NCBI RefSeq assembly: GCF_016862815.1 | Contig: NZ_BONR01000001.1 | Span: forward strand, 620,001-684,000 | Origin: Demequina activiva | GTDB taxonomy: Bacteria; Actinomycetota; Actinomycetes; Actinomycetales; Demequinaceae | Length of the DNA stretch: 64,000 nt | Direction of reading: 5' to 3' | Translations under genes and position numbers: made by a program | In this document: in pieces, positions 6,526-15,796 of the stretch | How positions within the stretch are numbered: the first letter of the stretch is position 1 | How the letters are laid out: the number at the start of each line of letters is the position of its first letter | Notes under the pieces: model-generated | Seen by the model: only the letters and a program-made list of their open reading frames with translations | Databases searched by the model: none | Told to the model about the DNA's origin: nothing

Positions 6526-9189
6526 ATGGTCGCTGTCACCGTAGAGCCCCTCGACTACGCACGCGCATCCGACACCGCCGGTCGCGATGCGGACACACTG
6601 CGCCGCGGCGTAGGCCAGAGCTTCTCCGTGCTGAGCCGCTGCTTCAACATGGCCGGCACCGACAACGGCGGCGAGAGCTTCGCGGCAGCCTATGACGACG
6701 CCGCCGAGGCCGTCGTCACCCAGTCCTACGGCGTGGCCGACGCCGTGGATCAGTGGTCCGGCGCCTTGATGGCGATCGCCCAGATCCACTCCGCTGCCGA
6801 CCGCTCCGTACGAGGCTTGAGCGGCCCCGCCACTGGGCTCGAGCTCCCCCCGGGGCCACAGGGGTGCATGCAGAGCCGCCCGCCGAGCGCCTCCGGCGGT
6901 GATCCCTCCTCGGTGCCGGGTCTCGACCTCATCATCGACACTCTGGGCTACGCGTGGCCCAACGCGCAGACGGGCCTCCTGCGCGACGCCGCCGGAGGCT
7001 GGGACGGCCTCTCCGGCGACCTGGAGGCGAGCGCGTCGCGGGTTCGTGCCCTCGCAGGCATGCTCGCGGGCGTCGACTCTCCCGAGCGCAGGACCATCGA
7101 GACCCAGCTCGCCGATCTCGCCACCGACATCGAGACGCTGGCCGGGATCGCCTCCGGCGGTGACGACTCGCTGGCGCATGCCTGCCGCGCCTATGCCGAC
7201 CAGGTCGACGAGGTGCGCGAAGAGGCTCTCATCCTCCTGCGCGACCTCGTGATCGAGATCGCCGCCACCATCGCCGTCAGCGCCGCGCTCAGCGTGGTCA
7301 CCTTCGGCATCGGGGCCGCCGGCGGCGCCGCGGTCATCGCCACCCGCATCGCCGTGGTCGTCGCGCGCATCGCGCCCCGCATCGGAGCACTGGTGACCAA
7401 GGCGATCCAGTTCGCCCAGGCGATGCAGCGTATGGTCACGGCGAGCCGTGCTCTCAGCCGCATCACCGCCATCTCCGTGCGCGTGGGCGCCGAGGGCCTT
7501 CAGGAGGTCGCCGCCGTCCAACTGGCGCACGGGTTCCGCACCGCGACCGGCCTGGAGGGCGGGCAGGCGCCGCCTGCCCTGTTCACCTCCTTCGTGGCGG
7601 GCGGTGTCGGTGGAGCCTTCAGCGATGTCGCGAAGTTCGTGCCGGGAGTCGGACGCAGTGAGCATCTCCTCAAGGGCGCGATCGGGGGCAGCCTCGCGTA
7701 CCCGCTGGAGTCGCTCATGGAGGGCGACCAGCTCACCTGGAACGGGTTCGTGCAGTCGGTGGCCCTCAGCAGCGCCGCCGGCGGCGTGGCAGGAGGCATG
7801 ACGCGCAAGGTCGACGACCGCCTGGGCGTCAACCAGAACAGTTCGACCGACACCTCGGCATCGGGCCCCACCACACCCGCCAGCACCACGGTGCCCACGG
7901 TGAGCGGACCTGCGGCCTCGACCCCGGCGGTCGGTGGTCCTTCCGGTCCGCGACCTGACTTCGACGGCCCCCAGACAGGGGCCTCGGATCCGGGCTCTGC
8001 CGCAGGTGCGGACGCTCCCGTGCACATCGAGTCCGGGGACGCCCCCACCGTGGGCGCGTCCGACGCGGCACCGGCGGCGCCCACCGGAGGCGGAACACCG
8101 GTCCCCCAGGGCGACGCTCCCGTTGCGACCGGCGGCGACGCCGGGCCTGCGGCACCCCAGGGCAGTGCTCCTGACGTCAGCGCGCCCGAGGTCAGTGTGA
8201 CCGATGGGCCTGTCGCGACGTCTGATGCGCCGAGCGCGCCCGTCGGAGACACCGCCACGCCTGAGCCGTCTGCTGCTCCGACTCCCGTGAACGACGCTCC
8301 GGCCCCGGAGCCGGTGCCGACGTCGACGTCGACGTCGGCAGACTCCACGCCGCTCGACTTTGGCGAAGCCCCCGCCGTCGACGGCACGCAAGCACTGCCT
8401 GGCACCCCCCTTGACGGACCGTCCCAGCCCGCTGGCGACGGCGGTCTGGATGCAGAAGCGCCTGTCGATGGCGGCGTCGATGTCCCAGTCGAGACGACGG
8501 ATGCTGCGCCTGACACATCGGAGGCTGCCTCACCTGACGGCCCCGTCGCGACACCCTCAGCGGAGAACGCGGACCACCTCGTGGCGGGCGCCACTCCCCC
8601 GCCGCGGGATCCGGAGATCCCCACCGAGGCGAACACCTCTCCGCTGGGAATGGCGACCGTCGAGTCCGATCGTGCTGTCGAGTACCTGCACAATGAAGGC
8701 CTCTACCGGGAGCCGGGGAGCGCACGCACCGACCTGGGTGCGGGTGACTACGGCGTCACGTTCATGAGCCAGTCATCCTTCGACGCGTTCATCGCAGGCA
8801 ATCCTCACGCCACCCTTGGCCCTCCTGGAGGCCAGGCCTGGCTCATGAGCCCTTCTGATGCGATGAAGATCACCTCGCTGGACGACGCGGCCCTCGCCAC
8901 CGGCCAAGCAGAGTCTGTCGCCACTGCGGCGGCGAGCGGTGAACCGCTGGTGGCGCTCTTCACACCGATCGACCATCTCGATCCGACGGTGCCCACTGCT
9001 GCGTCCGCTGGCACCAACCCTCACTTCCTCGAGGGCGGATACACCGCCAATGTCGATCCCGCTTCCGGCACCACGACCATCATGGACATCCAGGAGTTCG
9101 TGGTGACCGGCGGCAGCCCCATGCCTCCGGGGACCATGATCATGCAGCTGACGGACAATGGCTGGACGTACGTAGGGATCATTCGGTGA
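6526..9189 (+). CDS. Putative type VII-secreted polymorphic toxin (modular effector)
   Basis: This is an 887-residue protein without a Sec signal. Residues 1-110 are helical and WXG/ESAT-6-like. About 120-240 is a helical bundle. About 240-300 is strongly hydrophobic, followed by a Gly-rich pre-toxin-like segment to about 430. About 436-705 is a low-complexity Pro/Ala/Ser/Thr/Asp linker. The last 180 residues form a globular domain (GDYGVTFMSQSSFDAFIAG, then GGYTANVDPASGTTTIMDIQ). This head-linker-variable-tail layout is typical of polymorphic toxins exported by type VII systems. I do not recognise the C-terminal domain and assign no activity. The stop overlaps the next gene by GTGA. Confidence 0.7.
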   Translation: MVAVTVEPLDYARASDTAGRDADTLRRGVGQSFSVLSRCFNMAGTDNGGESFAAAYDDAAEAVVTQSYGVADAVDQWSGALMAIAQIHSAADRSVRGLSGPATGLELPPGPQGCMQSRPPSASGGDPSSVPGLDLIIDTLGYAWPNAQTGLLRDAAGGWDGLSGDLEASASRVRALAGMLAGVDSPERRTIETQLADLATDIETLAGIASGGDDSLAHACRAYADQVDEVREEALILLRDLVIEIAATIAVSAALSVVTFGIGAAGGAAVIATRIAVVVARIAPRIGALVTKAIQFAQAMQRMVTASRALSRITAISVRVGAEGLQEVAAVQLAHGFRTATGLEGGQAPPALFTSFVAGGVGGAFSDVAKFVPGVGRSEHLLKGAIGGSLAYPLESLMEGDQLTWNGFVQSVALSSAAGGVAGGMTRKVDDRLGVNQNSSTDTSASGPTTPASTTVPTVSGPAASTPAVGGPSGPRPDFDGPQTGASDPGSAAGADAPVHIESGDAPTVGASDAAPAAPTGGGTPVPQGDAPVATGGDAGPAAPQGSAPDVSAPEVSVTDGPVATSDAPSAPVGDTATPEPSAAPTPVNDAPAPEPVPTSTSTSADSTPLDFGEAPAVDGTQALPGTPLDGPSQPAGDGGLDAEAPVDGGVDVPVETTDAAPDTSEAASPDGPVATPSAENADHLVAGATPPPRDPEIPTEANTSPLGMATVESDRAVEYLHNEGLYREPGSARTDLGAGDYGVTFMSQSSFDAFIAGNPHATLGPPGGQAWLMSPSDAMKITSLDDAALATGQAESVATAAASGEPLVALFTPIDHLDPTVPTAASAGTNPHFLEGGYTANVDPASGTTTIMDIQEFVVTGGSPMPPGTMIMQLTDNGWTYVGIIR

Positions 9190-9407
9190 CAGCAGTCGAC
9201 TGGGGCTGCGAGGTGTGCCGCCTGGACCTCTACACGCGGCCTCTCACTCACATCGCGCTCGTGGCAGAGTCCGTGCCGATGGCGATACGCATCTACCAGT
9301 GCGACACGTGCGGGACGTGGTTCAAGTGGGACCTCAGCGACCGGCTGTTCGTGCTCGAGAACGACGATGCACAGGCGTTGCTCGCGCAGATCGAGAAGGA
9401 GGCGTGA
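9186..9407 (+). CDS. Small zinc-ribbon-like protein, candidate immunity protein
   Basis: This is a 73-residue protein starting at GTG 9186, inside the stop of the putative toxin gene, so translation is coupled. Two Cys pairs, CEVC near residue 8 and CDTC near residue 40, form a likely zinc ribbon, and the C-terminus is helical and acidic. A small acidic protein encoded immediately after a polymorphic toxin is the usual place for an immunity protein, so that role is inferred from position. An adaptor or metal-binding accessory protein is also possible. Confidence 0.6.
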   Translation: MTAVDWGCEVCRLDLYTRPLTHIALVAESVPMAIRIYQCDTCGTWFKWDLSDRLFVLENDDAQALLAQIEKEA

Positions 9408-9408
9408 C

Positions 9409-9783
9409 GTGCCCACTGACAACGATGTGTTCAACTCGCTGGTGAACGAGCCCGTGGACGATCCGGGCGTCGCTGAGGCACTGGGGCGGCTGTTCGCTCG
9501 CCTCACCGTCGCGGTTCCCAGCAGCACCGATCCCAGCGGCCCCGAGGGCATGACGCCCCTGACCACGGAGCTCGATGGCGTACCGCACGTCATGGTCGCC
9601 ACGTCGAGCGCGGCGCTGGAGTCCGCCGGCAAGATCGCGTCGTTCGCCATCGAGACCACCGGCGCTGGGGCCATCGGCATGATCGCGCCCGGATGGGGCA
9701 TCGTGGCTGATACCGGCCGCGCCTCCTGCGCCTTCTCGCCTCAGCGACTCGCCGCACTGCGCGCCGAGTCGACGCCCGAGTGA
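9409..9783 (+). CDS. SseB-like protein, second candidate immunity or accessory protein
   Basis: This is a 124-residue protein starting at GTG 9409, one base after the preceding stop. The sequence runs through features of SseB-type domains: an N-terminal helix with LFARLTVAVPSS, a strand containing LDGVPHVMVATSSAALES, and a C-terminal IAPGWGIVADTGRA segment. SseB-like domains are frequent in immunity or accessory proteins at type VII toxin loci, so the family hint and context agree. The family assignment is by eye and tentative. It ends the locus and is followed by the acs promoter. Confidence 0.55.
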   Translation: MPTDNDVFNSLVNEPVDDPGVAEALGRLFARLTVAVPSSTDPSGPEGMTPLTTELDGVPHVMVATSSAALESAGKIASFAIETTGAGAIGMIAPGWGIVADTGRASCAFSPQRLAALRAESTPE

Positions 9784-9888
9784 CATCCCCTGGGGCCAGC
9801 ACACCGAGCCTGTCCACCGAGGCTGCGGAGGCACGCGGACCTCGCTCCACCCGCGCATCGGCTGTCTACCAGGCAGCCTTACAAATGG

Positions 9889-9917
9889 TTGGCGATGCGC
9901 CCGTTTCCACCTAGTCT
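9889..9917 (+). promoter_or_regulatory. acs promoter giving a leaderless mRNA
   Basis: A -35 TTGGCG (9889-9894), a 17-base spacer and a -10 TAGTCT (9912-9917) lie so close to the gene that transcription would start at or one base before the ATG at 9925. There is no ribosome-binding site. Confidence 0.7.
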
Positions 9918-9924
9918 GGCGCCC

Positions 9925-11901
9925 ATGGTCGAAGACGCCCTCACCCAGTCCACCTTCCCCCCGACCGAGGACTTCGCCGCCCAGGCGAATGCCCAGGCAG
10001 ATCTCTACTCACAGGCTTCGGAGGACCGGCTCGAGTTCTGGGCCGAGCAAGCCCGCCGCCTGGACTGGGACACCCCCTTCACCGAGACGCTCGACTGGTC
10101 CGGAGCGCCTGTCGCACGCTGGTTCGCAGACGGCACGCTCAACGCCTGTGACAACGCCGTCGACCGCCACGTGCGCGAGGGTCGAGGCGACCGCGTCGCC
10201 TTCCACTTCGAGGGCGAGCCCGGCGACACCCGCACCGTCACCTACGCAGACATGCAGCGCGAGGTGTCCAAGGCCGCCAACGGGCTCGAGTCGCTCGGCA
10301 TCACCAAGGGCGACCGCGTCGCGATCTACCTGCCCCAGATCCCCGAGGCCGTGGTCGCGATGCTCGCCTGCGCGCGCGTCGGCGCCGTCCACTCGGTGGT
10401 GTTCGGCGGCTTCAGCGCGGAGAGCCTGCGCCAGCGCATCGACGACGCCCGGGCCAAGCTGGTCATCACGGCGGACGGCGGCAACCGGCGCGGCGCGCAC
10501 CTGGCGCTCAAGCCGCTCGTGGACGCCGCACTGGCGCCGTCGGACGCCAACCCCACGCCGGCCGGGTCCGTCGAGCACGTGCTGACCGTCAAGCGCACCG
10601 GCCAGGACACCGCATGGGAGGAGGGCCGCGACGTCTGGTGGCACGACGTGGTCGATCCTGCATCGGAGCAGCACCAGCCCGTGATGGTGGAGGCCGAGCA
10701 CCCGCTGTTCATCCTCTACACCTCAGGCACCACCGGCAAGCCCAAGGGCCTGTTCCACACCACCGGCGGCTACCTCACGGGCGCGTCGTACTCGCACCGC
10801 GTGGTGTTCGACATCAAGCCGGAGACGGACGTCTACTGGTGCTCCGCGGACGTGGGCTGGATCACCGGTCACAGCTACATCGTGTACGGGCCCATGATCA
10901 ACGGCGCTACGCAGGTGCTCTACGAGGGAGTCCCGAACGCCCCGCACGAGGGCCGCTGGTGGGAGATCATCGAGAAGTACAAGGTGACGATCTTCTACAC
11001 CGCTCCCACCGCGATCCGCACGTTCATGAAGTGGGGCGAGGCGATCCCGGCGAAGTTCGATCTGAGCTCGCTGCGCTTGCTGGGCTCCGTCGGCGAGCCC
11101 ATCAACCCCGCCGCGTGGCTCTGGTACCGCCGCGTGATCGGCAGCGACCGCTGCCCCATCGTGGACACGTGGTGGCAGACGGAGACGGGCTCGATCATGA
11201 TGTCGCCGCTGCCGGGCGTCACGGAGACCAAGCCCGGCTCCACTCAGGTGCCGCTGCCCGGCGTGTCGATCGAGGTCGTGGACGACGAGGGCCAGCCCGT
11301 GGGCGTCGAGGAGGGCGGCTACCTGGTGGCATCCGAGCCGTGGCCGTCCATGCTGCGCGGCATCTGGGGCGACCCCGAGCGCTACCAGGAGACGTACTGG
11401 GATCGCTTCCCCGGCAAGTACTTCGCGGGTGATGGCGCCAAGCGCGACGCGGACGGCGACATCTGGCTGCTGGGGCGCGTGGACGACGTCATGAACGTCT
11501 CCGGCCACCGGCTGTCGACCACCGAGATCGAGAACGCGCTGGTGTCGCATCCGTGGGTCGCCGAGGCCGCCGTCGTGGGTGCCGCGGACGAGACCACCGG
11601 CCAGGCGGTCGTGGCGTTCGTCGTGGTGAAGTCCGACGGCGCGGGCGCGGTCGCCTCAGGACACGAGGTCGCGGTCGCGCTGCGCGAGCAGGTCCGCAAG
11701 GAGATCGGCGCGCTCGCCAAGCCGCGGACCATCCTGGTGGTCTCCGAGGTGCCCAAGACGCGATCGGGCAAGATCATGAGGCGACTGCTGCGCGACGTCG
11801 CCGAGCACCGTCACGTGGGCGACGTGACCACGCTCGCGGACTCGTCGGTGATGGACGCGATCTCGCAGGGGCTGGAGTCCGGCAAGGCGGACACGGACTA
11901 G
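9925..11901 (+). CDS. acs: Acetyl-CoA synthetase
   Basis: This enzyme activates acetate: acetate + ATP + CoA gives acetyl-CoA + AMP + PPi. The 658 residues match the full family length. The adenylation motif YTSGTTGKPKG lies near residue 265. GEPINPAAW, WWQTETGS and the hinge segment GRVDDVMNVSGHRLST follow, and the C-terminal KTRSGKIMRR holds the catalytic lysine that is reversibly acetylated in this family. The start at 9925 (MVEDALTQ) is chosen over one 12 codons upstream because the promoter at 9889-9917 would start transcription at that ATG. It is convergent with the ferric importer and overlaps it by four bases at the stops. Confidence 0.95.
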   Translation: MVEDALTQSTFPPTEDFAAQANAQADLYSQASEDRLEFWAEQARRLDWDTPFTETLDWSGAPVARWFADGTLNACDNAVDRHVREGRGDRVAFHFEGEPGDTRTVTYADMQREVSKAANGLESLGITKGDRVAIYLPQIPEAVVAMLACARVGAVHSVVFGGFSAESLRQRIDDARAKLVITADGGNRRGAHLALKPLVDAALAPSDANPTPAGSVEHVLTVKRTGQDTAWEEGRDVWWHDVVDPASEQHQPVMVEAEHPLFILYTSGTTGKPKGLFHTTGGYLTGASYSHRVVFDIKPETDVYWCSADVGWITGHSYIVYGPMINGATQVLYEGVPNAPHEGRWWEIIEKYKVTIFYTAPTAIRTFMKWGEAIPAKFDLSSLRLLGSVGEPINPAAWLWYRRVIGSDRCPIVDTWWQTETGSIMMSPLPGVTETKPGSTQVPLPGVSIEVVDDEGQPVGVEEGGYLVASEPWPSMLRGIWGDPERYQETYWDRFPGKYFAGDGAKRDADGDIWLLGRVDDVMNVSGHRLSTTEIENALVSHPWVAEAAVVGAADETTGQAVVAFVVVKSDGAGAVASGHEVAVALREQVRKEIGALAKPRTILVVSEVPKTRSGKIMRRLLRDVAEHRHVGDVTTLADSSVMDAISQGLESGKADTD

Positions 11902-12968
11902 TCCCGCGGGGCCTCGCTCGCGGGCCCGGGCGACCGGCTGAACGCGAGCGCCGGCTGGCGGGGGCGCACCGCCACCTCTGCGTCCGGTCGCACGTCCGCG
12001 CCGCCGATCACGCGGGCGTCGATGGGCGCCTCGAGGCCCGGCAGGTCGAGCGTCACCACGGCATCGTGCCCGAAGTACTGGACCCGCCGCACCAGCGCCG
12101 GCGTCCCGTGCGGACCTCCCAGCTCGAGGTGCTCGGGACGCACCACCAGCTCCACCGCGTCACCGTTGCGGGCGCTGTGACCCACGGCCATGCGCGCCGC
12201 GATGGTGCCGAGCGCGCACTCCGCGACGCCGTCGCGCCACGTCCCGTGCAGGGTCACGGCTCCTCCCACGAACCGTGCCACCCAGGGGGAGCGCGGCTGT
12301 GAGTACACCTCGGAGGGGCTGCCGTCCTGCTCCAGGCGCCCGTCCGCGAGCACGATCACACGGTCCGCCATCGACAGCGCCTCGTCCTGATCGTGCGTCA
12401 CGAGCACTGCTGTGGTGCGAGTGCTGCGCAGCACCTGACTGACCTGCGCGCGCACCTCGCCGCGCAGCGAGGCATCGAGAGCGGAGAACGGCTCGTCCAG
12501 CAGCACCAGATTCGGCTCGGGGGCGAGCGCCCGGCCCAGGGCGACGCGGTGGCGCTGGCCACCGGAGAGCTCTCCCGGCATGCGATGCTCCAGCCCCCTC
12601 AGCCCCACGAGGTCCAGCAGCTCGCTCACGCGGGCAGAGTCGCGTTCGCGCCGTGGCAGCCCGTAGGCGATGTTGGCGCGCACGTCCAGATGCGGGAACA
12701 GAGCGGCGTCCTGCGGCACCAAGCCGATGCGCCTGCGCTGCGGCGGCACGTCGACGCGGGGTCCCGCGAGCACGCGGCCGGCCGCCACGATCGCGCCCTC
12801 GAGCGGCCGATGCAGCCCGGCGATCACTCGCAGCAGCGTGGACTTGCCCGAGCCGGACGGTCCGAGCACGGCAGCGAACGCGCCGCTGGGGACCACGAAG
12901 CTCACTCCATGGAGGACGGGCGAGCCGTCGTAGGCCGCCACGATCTTGCGCACCTGCAGCTCGCTCAC
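11898..12968 (-). CDS. Ferric-iron-type ABC importer, ATP-binding protein
   Basis: This is a 356-residue ABC ATPase. It has Walker A GPSGSGKST, a Q-loop in GLVPQDAALFPH, the signature LSGGQRHRVALGRAL, Walker B LVLLDEPFSALD and H-loop VTHDQDEA. A C-terminal TOBE-like domain begins near residue 240. This layout is that of FbpC/PotA-type ATPases of binding-protein-dependent importers. It starts at GTG 12968, overlapping the permease stop, and is the last gene of a three-gene minus-strand operon. Substrate is inferred from the binding protein two genes upstream. Confidence 0.92.
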   Translation of the reverse strand: MSELQVRKIVAAYDGSPVLHGVSFVVPSGAFAAVLGPSGSGKSTLLRVIAGLHRPLEGAIVAAGRVLAGPRVDVPPQRRRIGLVPQDAALFPHLDVRANIAYGLPRRERDSARVSELLDLVGLRGLEHRMPGELSGGQRHRVALGRALAPEPNLVLLDEPFSALDASLRGEVRAQVSQVLRSTRTTAVLVTHDQDEALSMADRVIVLADGRLEQDGSPSEVYSQPRSPWVARFVGGAVTLHGTWRDGVAECALGTIAARMAVGHSARNGDAVELVVRPEHLELGGPHGTPALVRRVQYFGHDAVVTLDLPGLEAPIDARVIGGADVRPDAEVAVRPRQPALAFSRSPGPASEAPRD

Positions 12969-14557
12969 TCGAACTCCTCGACTCGGGTCGCACCGGCCAC
13001 GGCCTCACGCGTCAGCAGCACCACCGGGACGGCGGCGACCACCACGAGGGCGAGGGCATACGGAGCGGCCGCCGCATAGGCCGAGATGTCCGTCAGCCTC
13101 CACAGCGACGTGGCCAGGGTATCCGTCGTGGTGGGGCGCAGCAGCAGCGTCGCGGGCAGCTCCTTCATCGCCGTGAGGGCCACCAGCAGCGCACCGGCGC
13201 CGATGCCCGGCGCAGCGATCCTCGCGGTCACTCGCATCCAGGTCCCGGCGACCCCGGAGCCCAGCGTGCGCGCCACGTCCTCGAGGCCCGGCTCGACGCG
13301 TTCGATGCTGGAGCGCACGGCGCCCACCGCCTTGGGCAGGAACAGCACCCCGTACGCGAAGGCGAGGATCCACACCGACTGGTAGAGGGCGGGGACGACC
13401 TGCAGCGAGAAGTAGACCAGAGACAGGCCCACGACGATCCCCGGCAGCGCCAGGCCCACGTAGCTCGCGGACTCGGCGCCCGTGGCCAGCCGCGACGGAT
13501 GCCGGGCCGCGAGGATGCCGATCGGCAGCGCGAGCGCGAGGGCGATGAGCGCACCGGCGGCCGCGAGGCCCACGGTGGTCAGCGCATCGGCGGCCACGTC
13601 GCCTGCGGACACGACGGTGCCGCTCGAGGGCTGCGAGCCCAGGTAGCGCAGGAGCGCGCCCAGCGGCACGCCGAGCGACAGCGCCGCGATGGCCGCCAGC
13701 GCCACCTGCACGGGAACTCTCCAGGGTCCGAGCACGACCGGCTGCACCGTTCCGCGGGCAGCCACCGTGGAGCCGAACCGCGTCTGGCGGCCACGCATCG
13801 CGCGCTCCGCGACCACGAGAGCGACTCCCATGGCGGCGAGAACGGTGGCCATCACGGCAGCCAGCGTGGGGTCGAAGCTCGAGGTGTAGGCCGCATGGAT
13901 CGCCCAGGTGAACGCCTGGAAGCGCATGAGCGCGACTGCGCCGAAGTCGCTGAGGACGTAGAGAGCCACCAGTAGCACCCCCGCGAGCGCCGCCGGCCTC
14001 ACCTGCGGCCACGTGACCTCCGCGAACGCGCGCGTGCGGGAGCGACCGAGGGTGCGAGCGACGTCCTCCTGCGCGCGGTCCGCCTGGCGCAGCGCCGCCA
14101 GCGTCGGCAGGGTCACCAGCGGGACGTTGCACAGCGTCAGGACGATCAGCGATCCCCAGAACCCGCGCACCGGCGTCAACGCCACCCAGCCGAAGGCCGC
14201 GACGTAGGACGGGATCGCCAGCGGCAGCGCTGCCAGCACGGTCCACGTCCGCCGCAGCGGCAGGTCCGTGCGCGCGAGCACCCACGCGGTGGCGACTCCG
14301 AGCACCAGGCACGCCACCGACACCGCCGCCACGAGTCCCACGGTGTTGGCGGCGAGCTGAGCGGTGCGCGGACGCAGCAGCGTCTCAGCGACGGCACCCG
14401 ACTCGGCCCCCGCGACGCGGACCACCAGGTACACCAGCGGTATCGAGGCCAGCGCGGCGGCCACGACGGCCGAGGCCGCCAGGGTCGCGCGACCCCAGGC
14501 GAACCTCCGCGGACGCGCGCTCGCCGCCACCGGATCCAGGAGGCGGGGCGCACGCAT
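12965..14557 (-). CDS. Ferric-iron-type ABC importer, fused two-domain permease
   Basis: This is a 530-residue membrane protein with about twelve hydrophobic segments. It has two copies of the binding-protein-dependent permease domain, the fused FbpB arrangement. EAA-like cytoplasmic loops occur in both halves (EDVARTLGRSRTRAFAEVTW and LEDVARTLGSGVAGTWMRV). The start is ATG 14557. A TAGAGT box on the minus strand (14564-14569), six bases upstream, overlaps the stop codon of the binding-protein gene. The permease may therefore also be made from its own leaderless transcript. Confidence 0.92.
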   Translation of the reverse strand: MRAPRLLDPVAASARPRRFAWGRATLAASAVVAAALASIPLVYLVVRVAGAESGAVAETLLRPRTAQLAANTVGLVAAVSVACLVLGVATAWVLARTDLPLRRTWTVLAALPLAIPSYVAAFGWVALTPVRGFWGSLIVLTLCNVPLVTLPTLAALRQADRAQEDVARTLGRSRTRAFAEVTWPQVRPAALAGVLLVALYVLSDFGAVALMRFQAFTWAIHAAYTSSFDPTLAAVMATVLAAMGVALVVAERAMRGRQTRFGSTVAARGTVQPVVLGPWRVPVQVALAAIAALSLGVPLGALLRYLGSQPSSGTVVSAGDVAADALTTVGLAAAGALIALALALPIGILAARHPSRLATGAESASYVGLALPGIVVGLSLVYFSLQVVPALYQSVWILAFAYGVLFLPKAVGAVRSSIERVEPGLEDVARTLGSGVAGTWMRVTARIAAPGIGAGALLVALTAMKELPATLLLRPTTTDTLATSLWRLTDISAYAAAAPYALALVVVAAVPVVLLTREAVAGATRVEEFE

Positions 14558-14566
14558 GGGGCGACT

Positions 14567-15619
14567 CTAGAGCAGGCCCACCTCAGCGAGCAGCGCCGTG
14601 GTCTCGGACAGGCTGTCGAGGTCGGACAGATCGAGATCCGTGTTGGTCAGGGAACCGATCTCGGGCAAGCCGTCGGGCGCCTCGACTCCCGACACCAGCG
14701 GGTACTCGTAGGTGGCCTCGACGAAGTACTGCTGGCCGTCCTCGGACACCAAGTACTCGAGGAACGCGATCGCATCGGCGTCCTCGGCCGCGCCTGCCAT
14801 GAGCGCCGCGCCGGCGACGTTGACGATTCCGGCGGCATCGCCCGACTCCGGGAACACCAGCTGCGCGCGCATCGCGTCCGTACCCAGCTCGGACTCGAGG
14901 CGGTACCAGTAGTAGTGGTTGATGAGGCCCACCTGGATCTCGCCAGCCTGCGCCGCCTCGAGGATGGCGGTGTTGTTGGAGTAGATCTGCACGTCATTGG
15001 CGACCATGTCCTCGAGCCACGCGCGTGCGGCGTCCTCGCCCTCGAGCACCCTGAGCGCCGTCACGAAGGACTGGAACGAGGCGTTGGTGGGCGCGATGCC
15101 CACCTGGCCGGACCACTCGGGGTCGGTGAGCTCGGCGGCGGTGGTCGGGGCGGAGGCCTGGTCCACCTGCTCGGAGTCGATCACGAACACGCGGGCGCGC
15201 CCGGTGACGCCCACCCACGAGCCGTCGGTGGAGGTGTGGCCTGCGTCGACCGCGCTGGAGATGTCCTCCGGCAGGGTGGCGACCAGTCCGGCCTTCGCGA
15301 CGGCGCCCAGCGCGCCGGCGTCCTGTGCGAAGTAGACGTCCGCCGGGGTGGCGTCGCCCTCCTCCTGCAGCAGCGCGGCCAGCTCCGTGGTGTCCGCATA
15401 GCGCACCTCGACCGCGACGCCCGAGGCCTCCTGGAAGTCGTCGATGAGCGGCTGGACCAGATCCTCGCTGCGGCCTGAGTAGACCACCAGCTCGCCGTCC
15501 GAGACGGGCTCGGCTGCGGCCGTGGCGGTGGGCTCCGCGTCGGCTTCACCGCTCGAGGTGCAGGCGGCGAGGGACAGGGACGCGACGACGATTCCGGTGA
15601 GCACGGTGGTGGAACGCAT
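14567..15619 (-). CDS. Iron-binding lipoprotein of the ferric ABC importer
   Basis: This is a 350-residue extracellular substrate-binding protein. The lipoprotein signal ends in SLAAC with the lipidated Cys at residue 20. A family 1 periplasmic-binding fold follows, starting ELVVYSGRSEDLVQPLIDDF. The segment LINHYYWYRLESELG contains the adjacent tyrosines that coordinate Fe(III) in FbpA/FutA proteins, so ferric iron is the probable ligand. The start at 15619 has a GAAAGG ribosome-binding site. It is the first gene of the operon, and an AT-rich segment upstream separates it from the divergent reductase. Confidence 0.92.
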   Translation of the reverse strand: MRSTTVLTGIVVASLSLAACTSSGEADAEPTATAAAEPVSDGELVVYSGRSEDLVQPLIDDFQEASGVAVEVRYADTTELAALLQEEGDATPADVYFAQDAGALGAVAKAGLVATLPEDISSAVDAGHTSTDGSWVGVTGRARVFVIDSEQVDQASAPTTAAELTDPEWSGQVGIAPTNASFQSFVTALRVLEGEDAARAWLEDMVANDVQIYSNNTAILEAAQAGEIQVGLINHYYWYRLESELGTDAMRAQLVFPESGDAAGIVNVAGAALMAGAAEDADAIAFLEYLVSEDGQQYFVEATYEYPLVSGVEAPDGLPEIGSLTNTDLDLSDLDSLSETTALLAEVGLL

Positions 15620-15699
15620 GGTGACCTTTCGGTGATGGGCTGCGGTGCCGGCGGGAACGCCCAGCGCACCGCGGGGCTGGTGGCGAGCGTAGCGGCCAA

Positions 15700-15745
15700 G
15701 GCGCCATTTACGCAATGATTACGTTGCCAAATCATACCCACCTGA
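15700..15745. promoter_or_regulatory. AT-rich divergent regulatory region upstream of the ferric importer
   Basis: This is an unusually AT-rich patch in a GC-rich window (ATTTACGCAATGATTACG and the following CCAAATCAT). On the minus strand it contains TTGGCA followed about 14-15 bases later by TAAATG. It probably holds the importer promoter and possibly an iron-regulator site, but I cannot match a DtxR/IdeR box with confidence. Confidence 0.35.
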
Positions 15746-15796
15746 GTCCAGTCGCCTTACCCTGCGCGCTGGTCGACTCGCGGGTCACAATGAGCC

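Noticed and set aside
5224-8391. A very long open frame on the minus strand opposite the type VII locus
   Set aside because: It mirrors the codon pattern of the plus-strand genes, is Arg/His-rich without domains, and would contradict the clear WXG100 and effector genes.
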